From Gammaproteobacteria bacterium (GTDB lineage Bacteria; Pseudomonadota; Gammaproteobacteria; DAOWEP01), in contig DAOWEP010000039.1 of NCBI GenBank assembly GCA_030638455.1, positions 1 to 18,408 of the forward strand: a stretch of DNA of 18,408 nucleotides, given 5' to 3'. This document shows, one piece after another, positions 1 through 6,957 of this stretch. The translations under genes were made by a program, and so were the position numbers. How positions within the stretch are numbered: the first letter of the stretch is position 1; each line of letters starts with the position of its first letter. A model generated the notes under the pieces. That model was not told where the DNA came from and ran no database searches. It saw only the letters and a list, made by a program, of their open reading frames with translations.

Positions 1-1608
1 AATGACCGGACATTGTGGCGCAAACTTAATGAGGCCCTGATGTCGCTATTACTGGAGTGGCATTACGACAAGCAGGAAATCATACAGGCTTATTTGAATG
101 AAGTATATCTAGGTCAGGATGGGAAACGTTCCATTCATGGCTTTGGTCTTGCCAGTCAGTTCTATTTTCAGAGGCCTTTGAATAAACTGGCTACGGACCA
201 GATTGCCATGTTAATTGGTCTGGTTAAAGGGGCTTCCTATTATGGCCCCAGAAAACACCCACAAAGAGCGATAAAAAGACGAAACCTGGTGTTAGAGATT
301 TTGGCTGAGCAGAAAGTAATTTCGGAATGGAGGAAAAAGAATTCACAGGGCCAGTTACTTGGGGTGAGTAAGAAGGCCCCCAGTGGAGTGACTGCCTATC
401 CGGCGTTTATAGACCTTGTGCGCAGGCAGTTACGCAGGGATTACCGGGATGATGACCTTTCCTCAGAAGGATTGCAGATTTTTACAAGCTTTGACCCAAT
501 CATTCAGCGGTATGCAGAACAGGGGTTGGTGCAGCACATGCGATCACTTGAGCAACGACATGGAATGTCCGGGGGTAGTTTGCAGGGCGCGGTAGTGATT
601 ACCAGCACCGACAGTGGTGAGGTGCTTGCAGTCATTGGTGGGAGAAATCCAGAATATGCAGGATTTAATCGAGCGCTCGATGCGATCAGGCAAATAGGAT
701 CGCTGATCAAGCCGGCCGTATATTTAACGGCCTTGTCAGACCCGGATCGGTATACGTTGGCGAGCTTGCTGGATGATAGCCCGATCGCGCTACAGAATCA
801 GGACGGTACAATTTGGGCGCCACAAAATTATGATAAAGAGTTTCATGGGGATGTTCCGGTGTATAGGGCATTGGCTCATTCTTATAATGTACCCACCGCA
901 AAACTGGGATTAGATATCGGGCTTGGCTCGGTAGTGGATACAATGGGGCAATTAGGCGTACTCCGTTCCGTGGGCGCGTATCCTTCAATGTTATTAGGAG
1001 CAGTATCTCTATCGCCAATAGAGGTGGCGCAGATATATCAAACATTGGCGGGTGGAGGTTTCAGAACGCCATTGAGAAGTATCATGGCAGTGTTGACCGT
1101 TCAGGGGGAGCCCTTGCAGCGTTACCCACTCATGGTTGAAGAGACGTTTGATCCGGGGGCGATTTTTCTTGTGAACAGAGGGTTGCAAATTGCAGTTAAA
1201 GAAGGGACAGGACGCTCTCTTTACAATATTTTACCGCAGGAGCTGGGCGTGGCAGGCAAAACAGGGACAACGGATGACTTGCGAGATAGCTGGTTTGCCG
1301 GATATACAGGAAACTATCTGGGTGTGGTCTGGTTGGGTATGGATGACAATCGTTCATCTGGTCTTACGGGTAGTTCAGGCGCGTTACAGGTGTGGGGTAA
1401 CATAATGCGCAGGATTCGCCCGCAGGCTTTGCAGCTTACCCCGTCAGCCAATATAGAGTTTGCCTGGATTGATAGCTTGACGGGGTTGAGGTCTGAAAAA
1501 AATTGTGAAAATGCAGTAGAATTACCCTTCATTACAGGTTCCGTGCCGGAGGATAAAGCTTCCTGTCAAAATCGAGGTGTTAATTGGATAAAAAGTATAT
1601 TTCAATAA
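1..1608 (+). CDS. mrcB: Penicillin-binding protein 1B (bifunctional peptidoglycan synthase), 3' part
   Basis: Inner-membrane class A PBP that polymerises glycan strands (GT51 domain) and cross-links peptides (transpeptidase domain). The window opens inside the gene: the frame is open from base 1, and the membrane anchor and catalytic part of the GT51 domain lie upstream. The end of GT51 is seen as YLNEVYLGQDG (about 91-123) and the VKGASYY stretch. The transpeptidase domain has all three motifs: SLIK at 700-711 (nucleophile Ser, in GSLIKP), SYN at 880-888 and KTGT at 1258-1269. The spacing and the ending WIKSIF match E. coli PBP1B closely. The 3' end overlaps the next gene by 25 bases, so the two are probably co-expressed. 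Identification as PBP1B rather than PBP1A rests on overall resemblance and on the lipoprotein partner that follows. Confidence 0.95.
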   Translation, partial: NDRTLWRKLNEALMSLLLEWHYDKQEIIQAYLNEVYLGQDGKRSIHGFGLASQFYFQRPLNKLATDQIAMLIGLVKGASYYGPRKHPQRAIKRRNLVLEILAEQKVISEWRKKNSQGQLLGVSKKAPSGVTAYPAFIDLVRRQLRRDYRDDDLSSEGLQIFTSFDPIIQRYAEQGLVQHMRSLEQRHGMSGGSLQGAVVITSTDSGEVLAVIGGRNPEYAGFNRALDAIRQIGSLIKPAVYLTALSDPDRYTLASLLDDSPIALQNQDGTIWAPQNYDKEFHGDVPVYRALAHSYNVPTAKLGLDIGLGSVVDTMGQLGVLRSVGAYPSMLLGAVSLSPIEVAQIYQTLAGGGFRTPLRSIMAVLTVQGEPLQRYPLMVEETFDPGAIFLVNRGLQIAVKEGTGRSLYNILPQELGVAGKTGTTDDLRDSWFAGYTGNYLGVVWLGMDDNRSSGLTGSSGALQVWGNIMRRIRPQALQLTPSANIEFAWIDSLTGLRSEKNCENAVELPFITGSVPEDKASCQNRGVNWIKSIFQ

Positions 1609-2261
1609 CAAGATCCAGTGATAGTTCTGCATTGAAGATTAGGTTTGGAGTATTGCTATTTTGTATATTGGTGGGGCTGCAAGCCTGTACAAACCACAGG
1701 CCTGGTGATGTACCAGTAGAAGATAGAAGTACACAGGCTGATCAACGAATGCCGGCAAATAGTGACTTACGTGACAGGACTGCCAGATCTAGCGATTCAG
1801 AATCCAAAGCAGGTGGCGCTAAAGTCTATCCAAGAGCAGCTAGTTTCAGGCCTGCTTTTACACAATTAACTGAAGATGCTCAAATCAGGAAAGAGCCCGC
1901 ACTTCAACTGGAAAAGGAATATAAAGAAGGTTCAGCAATAGCATCTCTTCTTAAGGAGGCAGATATAAAAATTAAGGAAGGACGCCTGAACCTGGCATCT
2001 TCGCTATTGGAACGAGCACTTCGTATCGAACCAAAGAATGCGTTTGTCTGGCACAAGCTTGCGGGTGTTCGGTTTAAACAAAAACGCTGGAAGCTTGCAG
2101 AATCGCTGGCCCAAAAATCCTATTTATTTTCTTCCGATGATGTGTCTTTACAGATCTATAATTGGCATTTGATTGCCAGTGCCCGGAACAAACAAGGAGA
2201 TATTCCGGGGGCAAGGCAGGCGAGGGAGCGGGCTGAACAGATTGCAGCGAGTAAACATTGA
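1584..2261 (+). CDS. lpoP: TPR-containing outer-membrane lipoprotein, probable PBP1B activator (LpoP-like)
   Basis: A lipoprotein of 225 residues from the TTG at 1584, which has GAGGTG (1574-1579) upstream and overlaps the mrcB end. An in-frame TTG at 1632 would give a tighter signal peptide (19 residues to the lipid Cys) but has no clear ribosome site. The signal is a hydrophobic stretch ending in the lipobox LQAC, with Cys35 as the lipidated residue. A polar, probably disordered linker (about 36-120) follows, then a TPR-like helical region (about 125-222) with the pattern GRLNLASSLLERALRIEP. In Pseudomonas, a TPR lipoprotein encoded next to the PBP1b gene (LpoP) activates that synthase from the outer membrane; this gene matches in position, lipoprotein form and domain. 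Function is inferred from this; the gene could also be called a generic TPR lipoprotein. Confidence 0.75.
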   Translation: MDKKYISITRSSDSSALKIRFGVLLFCILVGLQACTNHRPGDVPVEDRSTQADQRMPANSDLRDRTARSSDSESKAGGAKVYPRAASFRPAFTQLTEDAQIRKEPALQLEKEYKEGSAIASLLKEADIKIKEGRLNLASSLLERALRIEPKNAFVWHKLAGVRFKQKRWKLAESLAQKSYLFSSDDVSLQIYNWHLIASARNKQGDIPGARQARERAEQIAASKH

Positions 2262-2424
2262 CCTGAATGTACTGGATAGCCAGGATAGTAAGAGTGAGTA
2301 TTTATCCTTGTCAGGCCATCTATGAATGATTTAGGTGCTCCCTAAGCTAAAGTTGCTTGTATTTTCTACAGTTTTTTCTAATTATATGTTATAACACTCC
2401 TATGCAGGTTATTAATATAGGGAT

Positions 2425-2672
2425 TTAGCCCGCATTTCTTACCAGGGTCGCGGGAGCAGGCGCAGGATTCGTGTCCGTAGGCGTAGCTCTGGAGCGAAAA
2501 GCATAGCCGTAGCTATGATTTGAGTGAAGAGCAAGCATACGGACACGAAGACAAGCATGAACCGTGATAGGCATATTATGGAAACACACAGTTTTATGGT
2601 AATCGTTGTTTTTCTATTATTAACTACAAGCCTGCAACTGTTCAGGGTCGCCTGGTGAGAAATGTGGGCTAA
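2425..2672. mobile_element. MITE-like element with terminal inverted repeats, no transposase
   Basis: The two ends are inverted copies over 22 bases with 20 matches: 2425-2446 begins TTAGCCCGCATTTCT, and 2651-2672 ends AGAAATGTGGGCTAA. Inside is a perfect 12-bp inverted repeat, TTCGTGTCCGTA (2468-2479) with TACGGACACGAA (2538-2549), flanking a smaller stem, CATAGC/GCTATG (2502-2517). No reading frame in the 248 bp resembles a transposase, so this fits a miniature element mobilised in trans. No target-site duplication was found; the outermost TTA/TAA may belong to the ends or to the target. The insertion-sequence family was not identified. The right end stops three bases before the GTG start of the next gene. 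The 163 bases before the element (2262-2424) hold no recognised gene. Confidence 0.72.
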
Positions 2673-2675
2673 CAA

Positions 2676-3182
2676 GTGACTGTATATTCCGTAGACAAAC
2701 TAATTTCTGAGGCACGGCGCATCGCGGCGGACTACCGTCGCGCGACGGGCAAGACCATGGGTGGGGTAACGGGCGAGGTTGCTGAAAATGATGCCGCCAG
2801 GCTGCTACACCTTGAACTGTTGAAGGAAAAGCCGGGAGGCTATGACGCCATAGGAAAAAGGCAGCGTGAAGGGAAAAAAATCCAGATCAAGGGACGGGCG
2901 ATTTTTGATGAAACCAAATCCGGGCAACGCATTGGGCAGTTGAAGGTTGATCAGGAATGGGACAGCGTGGTCCTTGTGTTGATGAATGAAGATTTTCAGC
3001 CATATGAAATATACGAAGCCCAACGAAATATCATTATGGATGCAATGGGTACCAAGTCGAGTAACCGCAGCAAGCGGGGAGCCATGTCTATCGCCAAATT
3101 CAAGAATATCGCCCAGCTCGTATGGGTAGAAGGAGAGGGCGAAGTAGATGATGAGGTCTGGGATAATCAGACCAGCGGATAA
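2676..3182 (+). CDS. Small PD-(D/E)XK-nuclease-like protein of unknown function
   Basis: 168 residues from GTG at 2676. The N-terminus is helical (VDKLISEARRIAADYRRATG), followed by GVTGEVAEN with Glu34 and Glu37, then GGYDAIG with Asp57, then KKIQIKGR with Gln70 and Lys72. An upstream Glu, an Asp, and a Q-x-K strand about 13 residues later is the layout of the PD-(D/E)XK nuclease fold. Small proteins with a GYDA...QIKGR core exist as uncharacterised families (DUF6998-like, from memory). Nuclease activity is an inference; the middle acidic position is Gln, as in some active and some inactive members. No Shine-Dalgarno sequence is visible, because the whole 5' leader is the end of the inserted element. 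The next in-frame ATG (residue 28) would remove conserved N-terminal sequence, so GTG is preferred. It stands alone, 80 bases before yoaA. Confidence 0.7.
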   Translation: MTVYSVDKLISEARRIAADYRRATGKTMGGVTGEVAENDAARLLHLELLKEKPGGYDAIGKRQREGKKIQIKGRAIFDETKSGQRIGQLKVDQEWDSVVLVLMNEDFQPYEIYEAQRNIIMDAMGTKSSNRSKRGAMSIAKFKNIAQLVWVEGEGEVDDEVWDNQTSG

Positions 3183-3262
3183 TATCTTAACTGTTACATA
3201 TGCCGTTTAATTTTTTGTAAACCAGTTTCTATCACCTTAAAAGAGTACCAGGATGACCCCGC

Positions 3263-5194
3263 ATGTATAACCCAGCCGAAGTTCTAGCCGCGGGTGGTCC
3301 GCTTGCACAACACATTCCTGATTTTTCCCCAAGAGTTCCGCAACAAGAAATGGCTGTGGCTGTTTCGAATGCCTTGAACAATCAAGGGTCCTTGATAACA
3401 GAGGCGGGCACAGGCACAGGCAAGACCTTCGCCTATCTGGTGCCGGCTTTATTGGCGGGGAATAAAATTATTATTTCAACAGGCACAAAAACATTACAGG
3501 ATCAGCTCTATCATCGTGATCTGCCAGTGGTGCGCGACGCTTTGTCTATATCGGTCAAAACAGCCCTGCTAAAGGGGCGTGCCAATTATCTTTGTCAGCA
3601 CAGGCTGGAAGTGGCCGCTTCAGACGGGCGTTTCCGCTCAAGGTTTCATATAGACGCATTACAACGTATTCGTGAATGGGCAGGCCGAACGACCTCAGGA
3701 GATATTGCTGAAGTTACAGAAGTGCAGGAAGATTCATCGGTCTGGCCCGTTGTTACATCGACTGCGGAAAACTGCCTGGGGCAGGAGTGTGATTATATCC
3801 AGGAGTGTCATGTAATGAAGGCGCGTCGAGCAGCCCAGGAAGCAGATGTCCTGGTTATTAATCACTACCTCATGTTTGCAGATATGGCATTAAAGGAAGA
3901 AGGTTTTGGTGAATTACTTCCCGGTGCAAATGCCTTTATTCTGGATGAGGCGCATCAACTTCCGGAGGTCGCAACGAGTTTTTTCGGGATATCAGTAAGC
4001 AGTCGGCAGCTTTTAGAACTGGCGCGGGATGTTCAGGCTGAACATATAAAAGAAGCAGGTGATATGCAGGATCTTCCTGAGGCAAGAGAAAAGCTGGAAA
4101 AGGCAATACAGGACTTTCGCTTATCTATGGGCAACAATATTCGCCGTATTTCCTGGAATAGCCTGATAGAAAATCCAAAAGTAGAAACTGCGTTTCATGG
4201 GCTTCAGAAAGAACTGGAGAACCTGTGTCAGTGGCTAGAGATTGCTGCGTCTCGTGGAAAAGGGCTGGAAAATTGCTGGCGGCGTAATCAGGAGTTTATT
4301 GAAAAGCTTGAGATGCTAATGCGGCAAGATGAAGATGAGCATATTCACTGGATAGATATACATAAATTATCTTTTTCCATGCACCTGACACCCCTGGATA
4401 TTGCCAAAGGGTTTCAGACGCAAATGCAGGCACACCCTTGCTCGTGGATATTTACATCCGCCACACTGGCAATAGGAAATTCTTTTAATCACTTTGCAAA
4501 ACGCATGGGCATTGAGGATGCAGAGACCCAGCAGCTCTCCAGTACGTTTGATTATAAAAAGAATGCCTTGTTGTATTTGCCTAACGGAATGCCGGAACCA
4601 AATGACCCGGAGTATGTATTTGCAGTGCTGGAGGCGGCGATACCCGTTATAAATGCCAGCAAGGGTCGGGCATTTATGTTGTTTACCAGTCATCGTGCAT
4701 TGAAGGAAGCGGCAAAATATCTGGAAACCAGAATTAGTTATCCGTTGTTAGTGCAGGGGGATCTGCCAAGGGCAGAACTGCTGGAACGCTTCCGTGAAAA
4801 GGGCAATGCAGTTTTATTAGGCACCAATAGTTTCTGGGAAGGTGTCGATGTAAAAGGGCCGGTGCTGTCCTGTGTGATTATCGACAAGCTGCCGTTTGCC
4901 TCACCAGGGGACCCTATACTTCAGGCGCGAATTGACATGATGCGTAACAAGGGTGCAAACCCGTTTATGGAATATCAATTACCGAATGCAGTTATAGCCC
5001 TGAAGCAGGGCGTTGGCCGCCTGATTCGTGATGAAAATGATCATGGCGTAATGATGTTGTGTGATCCAAGAGTAAAAACAAAGGCCTATGGTAAAACCTT
5101 TCTAAAAAGCCTTCCGCAGATGCCGCAGACCAATCAACTGGAAACAGTTCAGGGCTTTTTTGAGAGTACTGTGCCCCTGGAAGCGGAAGTATAA
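3263..5194 (+). CDS. yoaA: DinG-family ATP-dependent DNA helicase with iron-sulfur cluster (YoaA)
   Basis: Superfamily 2 XPD/DinG-type 5'-3' DNA helicase of 643 residues, close to the length of E. coli YoaA. Visible motifs are EAGTGTGKT (Walker A, 47-55), the four cysteines expected to hold a 4Fe-4S cluster (Cys111 in YLCQHR, then Cys171, 176 and 182 in NCLGQECDYIQEC), the DEAH box (228-231), the late helicase motif LGTNSFWEGVDVKG, and QGVGRLIRDENDHG near residue 590. ATG at 3263 has AGGA at 3250-3253. YoaA takes part in replication-fork repair together with the polymerase accessory subunit HolC in E. coli. The tsaB gene follows 18 bases later, the same pairing as in E. coli, so they are likely co-transcribed. 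DinG itself is longer, and the synteny favours YoaA. Confidence 0.93.
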   Translation: MYNPAEVLAAGGPLAQHIPDFSPRVPQQEMAVAVSNALNNQGSLITEAGTGTGKTFAYLVPALLAGNKIIISTGTKTLQDQLYHRDLPVVRDALSISVKTALLKGRANYLCQHRLEVAASDGRFRSRFHIDALQRIREWAGRTTSGDIAEVTEVQEDSSVWPVVTSTAENCLGQECDYIQECHVMKARRAAQEADVLVINHYLMFADMALKEEGFGELLPGANAFILDEAHQLPEVATSFFGISVSSRQLLELARDVQAEHIKEAGDMQDLPEAREKLEKAIQDFRLSMGNNIRRISWNSLIENPKVETAFHGLQKELENLCQWLEIAASRGKGLENCWRRNQEFIEKLEMLMRQDEDEHIHWIDIHKLSFSMHLTPLDIAKGFQTQMQAHPCSWIFTSATLAIGNSFNHFAKRMGIEDAETQQLSSTFDYKKNALLYLPNGMPEPNDPEYVFAVLEAAIPVINASKGRAFMLFTSHRALKEAAKYLETRISYPLLVQGDLPRAELLERFREKGNAVLLGTNSFWEGVDVKGPVLSCVIIDKLPFASPGDPILQARIDMMRNKGANPFMEYQLPNAVIALKQGVGRLIRDENDHGVMMLCDPRVKTKAYGKTFLKSLPQMPQTNQLETVQGFFESTVPLEAEV

Positions 5195-5212
5195 AGAGAA
5201 AATGGAAGCCTG

Positions 5213-5911
5213 ATGAAGATTCTCGCAATCGATACATCAACTGAAGCCTGCTCTGCAGCTCTTTTTATTGATGGTGATATCGCAGAGCGGTATCAGATTG
5301 CGCCACGTGAGCACAGCAAGCTGATATTGCCAATGATGGAGGAGTTACTGGCTGATGCAGGGCTAGTGTTAAAGCAGCTAGATACGCTAGCCTTTGGTCG
5401 CGGGCCAGGCAGTTTTACCGGTGTGCGTATTGCTGCCAGCGTTATCCAGGGAGTAGCGTTTGGTGCGGACTTGCCAGTGGTTCCCATATCTTCATTAGCT
5501 GCATTGGCGCAAGGGATATACCGAGAACATAAAACCGAACATGTACTCACTGCCTTCGATGCCCGTATGCAGGAGGTGTACTGGGGTACATACAAGTTAG
5601 GGTCAGAAGACTTAATGGAGTTGCAGGGAGAAGAACAGGTAATATTGCCGCAGAGTGTTCCGGTTCCGGCTTCGGGCTCAGGTGAAGAAAAAGTCTGGAC
5701 AGGGGGAGGCAGTGGCTGGGAAACCTATCACGATGTTATGTCAGAACGGTTACAGGAGCAGTTAAAGGGCTGGAAAGGGGATGTATTCCCGCACGCACAG
5801 GATATTCTTCCATTGGCTGTGGTAGGTTTCAGGAGTGGACTGGCGGTGGCCGCAGAGATGGCAATACCTGTTTACTTGAGGGATCAGGTGGCGTGGAAAA
5901 AGCAAAAATAA
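5213..5911 (+). CDS. tsaB: tRNA t6A37 threonylcarbamoyltransferase complex, dimerisation subunit TsaB
   Basis: TsaB (formerly YeaZ), 232 residues, is a cytosolic partner of TsaD and TsaE in making N6-threonylcarbamoyladenosine at position 37 of ANN-decoding tRNAs. It has the ASKHA-type start ILAIDTSTEACSAALF and the typical GRGPGSFTGVRIAASVIQG (about residues 62-80), followed by the FDARMQEVYW segment used for annotation of this family. It lacks the metal-binding HxxxH of TsaD, as expected for TsaB. ATG at 5213 has GGAAG a few bases upstream. It lies 18 bases after yoaA, and this order is conserved in enterobacteria. No clear hairpin terminator follows. Confidence 0.95.
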   Translation: MKILAIDTSTEACSAALFIDGDIAERYQIAPREHSKLILPMMEELLADAGLVLKQLDTLAFGRGPGSFTGVRIAASVIQGVAFGADLPVVPISSLAALAQGIYREHKTEHVLTAFDARMQEVYWGTYKLGSEDLMELQGEEQVILPQSVPVPASGSGEEKVWTGGGSGWETYHDVMSERLQEQLKGWKGDVFPHAQDILPLAVVGFRSGLAVAAEMAIPVYLRDQVAWKKQK

Positions 5912-5942
5912 TCAACAGTGTAGTGCGCCAAAAATGGTGTAT

Positions 5943-5973
5943 TTCAGATACTGGCATTAAATACCAATATAAT
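5943..5973 (+). promoter_or_regulatory. Candidate sigma70-type promoter for brnTA
   Basis: A perfect -10 hexamer TATAAT is at 5968-5973. The only upstream candidate, TTCAGA at 5943-5948, is a weak -35 at 19 bases spacing. It lies about 54 bases before the brnT ATG, in AT-rich sequence after tsaB. Only the -10 is convincing. Confidence 0.4.
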
Positions 5974-5996
5974 CAATAATCTAGCGAAGTCTTGAT

Positions 5997-6019
5997 GTGT
6001 ACACTGAACGTACATACAC
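5997..6019. promoter_or_regulatory. Inverted-repeat operator candidate upstream of brnT
   Basis: TGTAC (5998-6002) and GTACA (6010-6014) are inverted around seven bases, and an overlapping wider pair GTGTA/TACAC reaches 5997-6019. It sits between the TATAAT at 5968 and the brnT start at 6027. BrnA is a ribbon-helix-helix DNA-binding protein that autorepresses brnTA in Brucella, so this is the obvious place for its operator. Binding is inferred from position and symmetry only. Confidence 0.4.
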
Positions 6020-6026
6020 TTAGCTT

Positions 6027-6308
6027 ATGGATATAGAATGAGATCAATGGAAGGCCGCTGAGAATCTTCGAAAACATGGCGTTGATTTTGCAGATGCAGT
6101 AATAGCTTTGGAGGATGAGAATGCCCTCACCATTGAAGATAAAGACCACGACGAGCAGCGATTCAAAACATTAGGAATGGGACCTGGCTTAAACATTCTC
6201 TATGTTGTTCATACATACCGAGATGATGATTGTGTCCGCATTATTTTAGCTCGAAAAGCAGATCGTAGCGAAACTAAACAGTACTCCCGAGGGTTAGATT
6301 ATGAGTGA
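6027..6308 (+). pseudogene. brnT: BrnT-type ribonuclease toxin, interrupted by a stop at codon 5
   Basis: The frame from ATG 6027 reads MDIE-stop-DQWKAAENLRKHGVDF and continues to the TGA at 6306-6308, 93 codons in all. BrnT proteins typically begin with an MxIxWD motif; here the Trp position is TGA (6039-6041), which one G-to-A change from TGG would produce. The rest looks intact: KHGVDFADAV, ENALTIEDKDHDEQRFKTLG, VVHTYRDDDCVRIILARKA and SETKQYSRG, covering the usual BrnT core of this RelE-fold RNase. The only in-frame restart nearby is TTG at 6108, which would lose the first strand and helix, so active toxin is unlikely from this copy. It overlaps brnA by 8 bases (ATGAGTGA). A sequencing error at this base cannot be excluded. 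Confidence 0.8.
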
Positions 6309-6549
6309 AAACTTTAGCAAGGGAAAACGAGGGCCTGTAATAAAGCCCGATCCAAATAAAGTGCGTATCACCATACGGCTTGATGGAGACATTATCGAAC
6401 ACTTTAAAAGCCAGGTTCACTCTGCGGGTGGAGGTAACTATCAAACCCTCATAAATGAAGCATTACGTGATTACATTCGTGCGCATGATAAATCTTTAGA
6501 AGATGCTTTGCGTAAAGTGATACGCGAAGAATTGAAGAAAGTTGGCTAG
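6301..6549 (+). CDS. brnA: BrnA-type antitoxin, ribbon-helix-helix protein
   Basis: 82 residues from ATG 6301, which overlaps the end of brnT. The core VRITIRLDGDIIEHFKSQ, then GGGNYQTLINEALRDYI, is the ribbon-helix-helix pattern of the BrnA (DUF4415) antitoxins: a strand for DNA contact, then two helices for dimerisation. A charged C-terminal helix follows (EDALRKVIREELKKV). In the known system BrnA neutralises the BrnT RNase and represses the shared promoter. Here the antitoxin frame is complete while its toxin is broken, so it may persist as an orphan antitoxin or regulator. After the stop there is only a weak five-base stem, AAGGG/CCCTT, near 6570-6587. Confidence 0.88.
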   Translation: MSENFSKGKRGPVIKPDPNKVRITIRLDGDIIEHFKSQVHSAGGGNYQTLINEALRDYIRAHDKSLEDALRKVIREELKKVG

Positions 6550-6614
6550 GTGGGTCGAGCAAAATCTGTAAAGGGTGCTGACCCCTTAACCCCGGCTATC
6601 GGCTTCGTGCAGGA

Positions 6615-6749
6615 TTATTCTTGTCGGGTAACGATCACACCACAGCGCCGACACTCGGCTTTTTCGACCTCACCGCCGGCACCAAATCTAAATGTCCTGT
6701 CGATGACGCGAAAATCATGAAACCCTAACCAGCACAGGAAACGGCCTGG
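6615..6749 (-). pseudogene. Small zinc-ribbon ORF without a normal start codon (phage-type)
   Basis: An open frame of 44 codons ends at TAA 6617-6615. It reads PGRFLCWLGFHDFRVIDRT, then FRFGAGGEVEKAECRRCGVI. The C-W-L-G-F-H pair near the start and C-R-R-C-G near the end form a four-ligand zinc-ribbon pattern seen in very small, often phage-borne proteins (DUF1660-like, by resemblance). A TAG lies in frame just upstream (near 6764), and between it and the conserved part there is no ATG, GTG or TTG; CTG at 6737 is the only possible start. The sequence looks selected as protein, so it is probably a remnant that lost its 5' end, or less likely a CTG-initiated gene. It runs opposite to brnA and ends 65 bases after it. 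Confidence 0.42.
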
Positions 6750-6751
6750 TA

Positions 6752-6955
6752 ATGGTTGTGACTATGAAGGCGGCTGTAATGGGGGTAGATGATTTTATGG
6801 CGCGACTGCATAATTATCGTATCGATCCAAATAAGGATTTTGATGAGCAGGAACACTCATTTACGCATGGCTATTACACTCATAGGGCACATGTCTCTGA
6901 AAATGCTGCATTGCGTTATTTCATTTCTAGCGGGGATAAGCATACTGATCTATAA
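6752..6955 (+). CDS. Hypothetical protein, 67 residues
   Basis: Not recognised. ATG 6752 has AGGAAA about 10 bases upstream; ATG 6764 is an alternative. The product is hydrophilic with no membrane segment or signal, and carries a His/Tyr/acidic patch (FDEQEHSFTHGYYTHRAH) that could bind metal, though nothing supports this beyond composition. It ends two bases before the ATG of the DUF6527-type pseudogene, so the two were probably a translationally coupled pair. It could also be a fragment of a longer lost gene, since its 5' side borders the zinc-ribbon remnant on the other strand. Confidence 0.4.
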   Translation: MVVTMKAAVMGVDDFMARLHNYRIDPNKDFDEQEHSFTHGYYTHRAHVSENAALRYFISSGDKHTDL

Positions 6956-6957
6956 CC

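Noticed and set aside
2439..2675. 78-codon minus-strand frame inside the inverted-repeat element
   Set aside because: It starts and ends in the element's repeats, resembles no transposase, and is explained by the repeat structure.
6039..6041. TGA in brnT as a selenocysteine or readthrough codon
   Set aside because: Relatives carry Trp here, no selenocysteine element is visible downstream, and no other gene in the window shows TGA in place of Trp.
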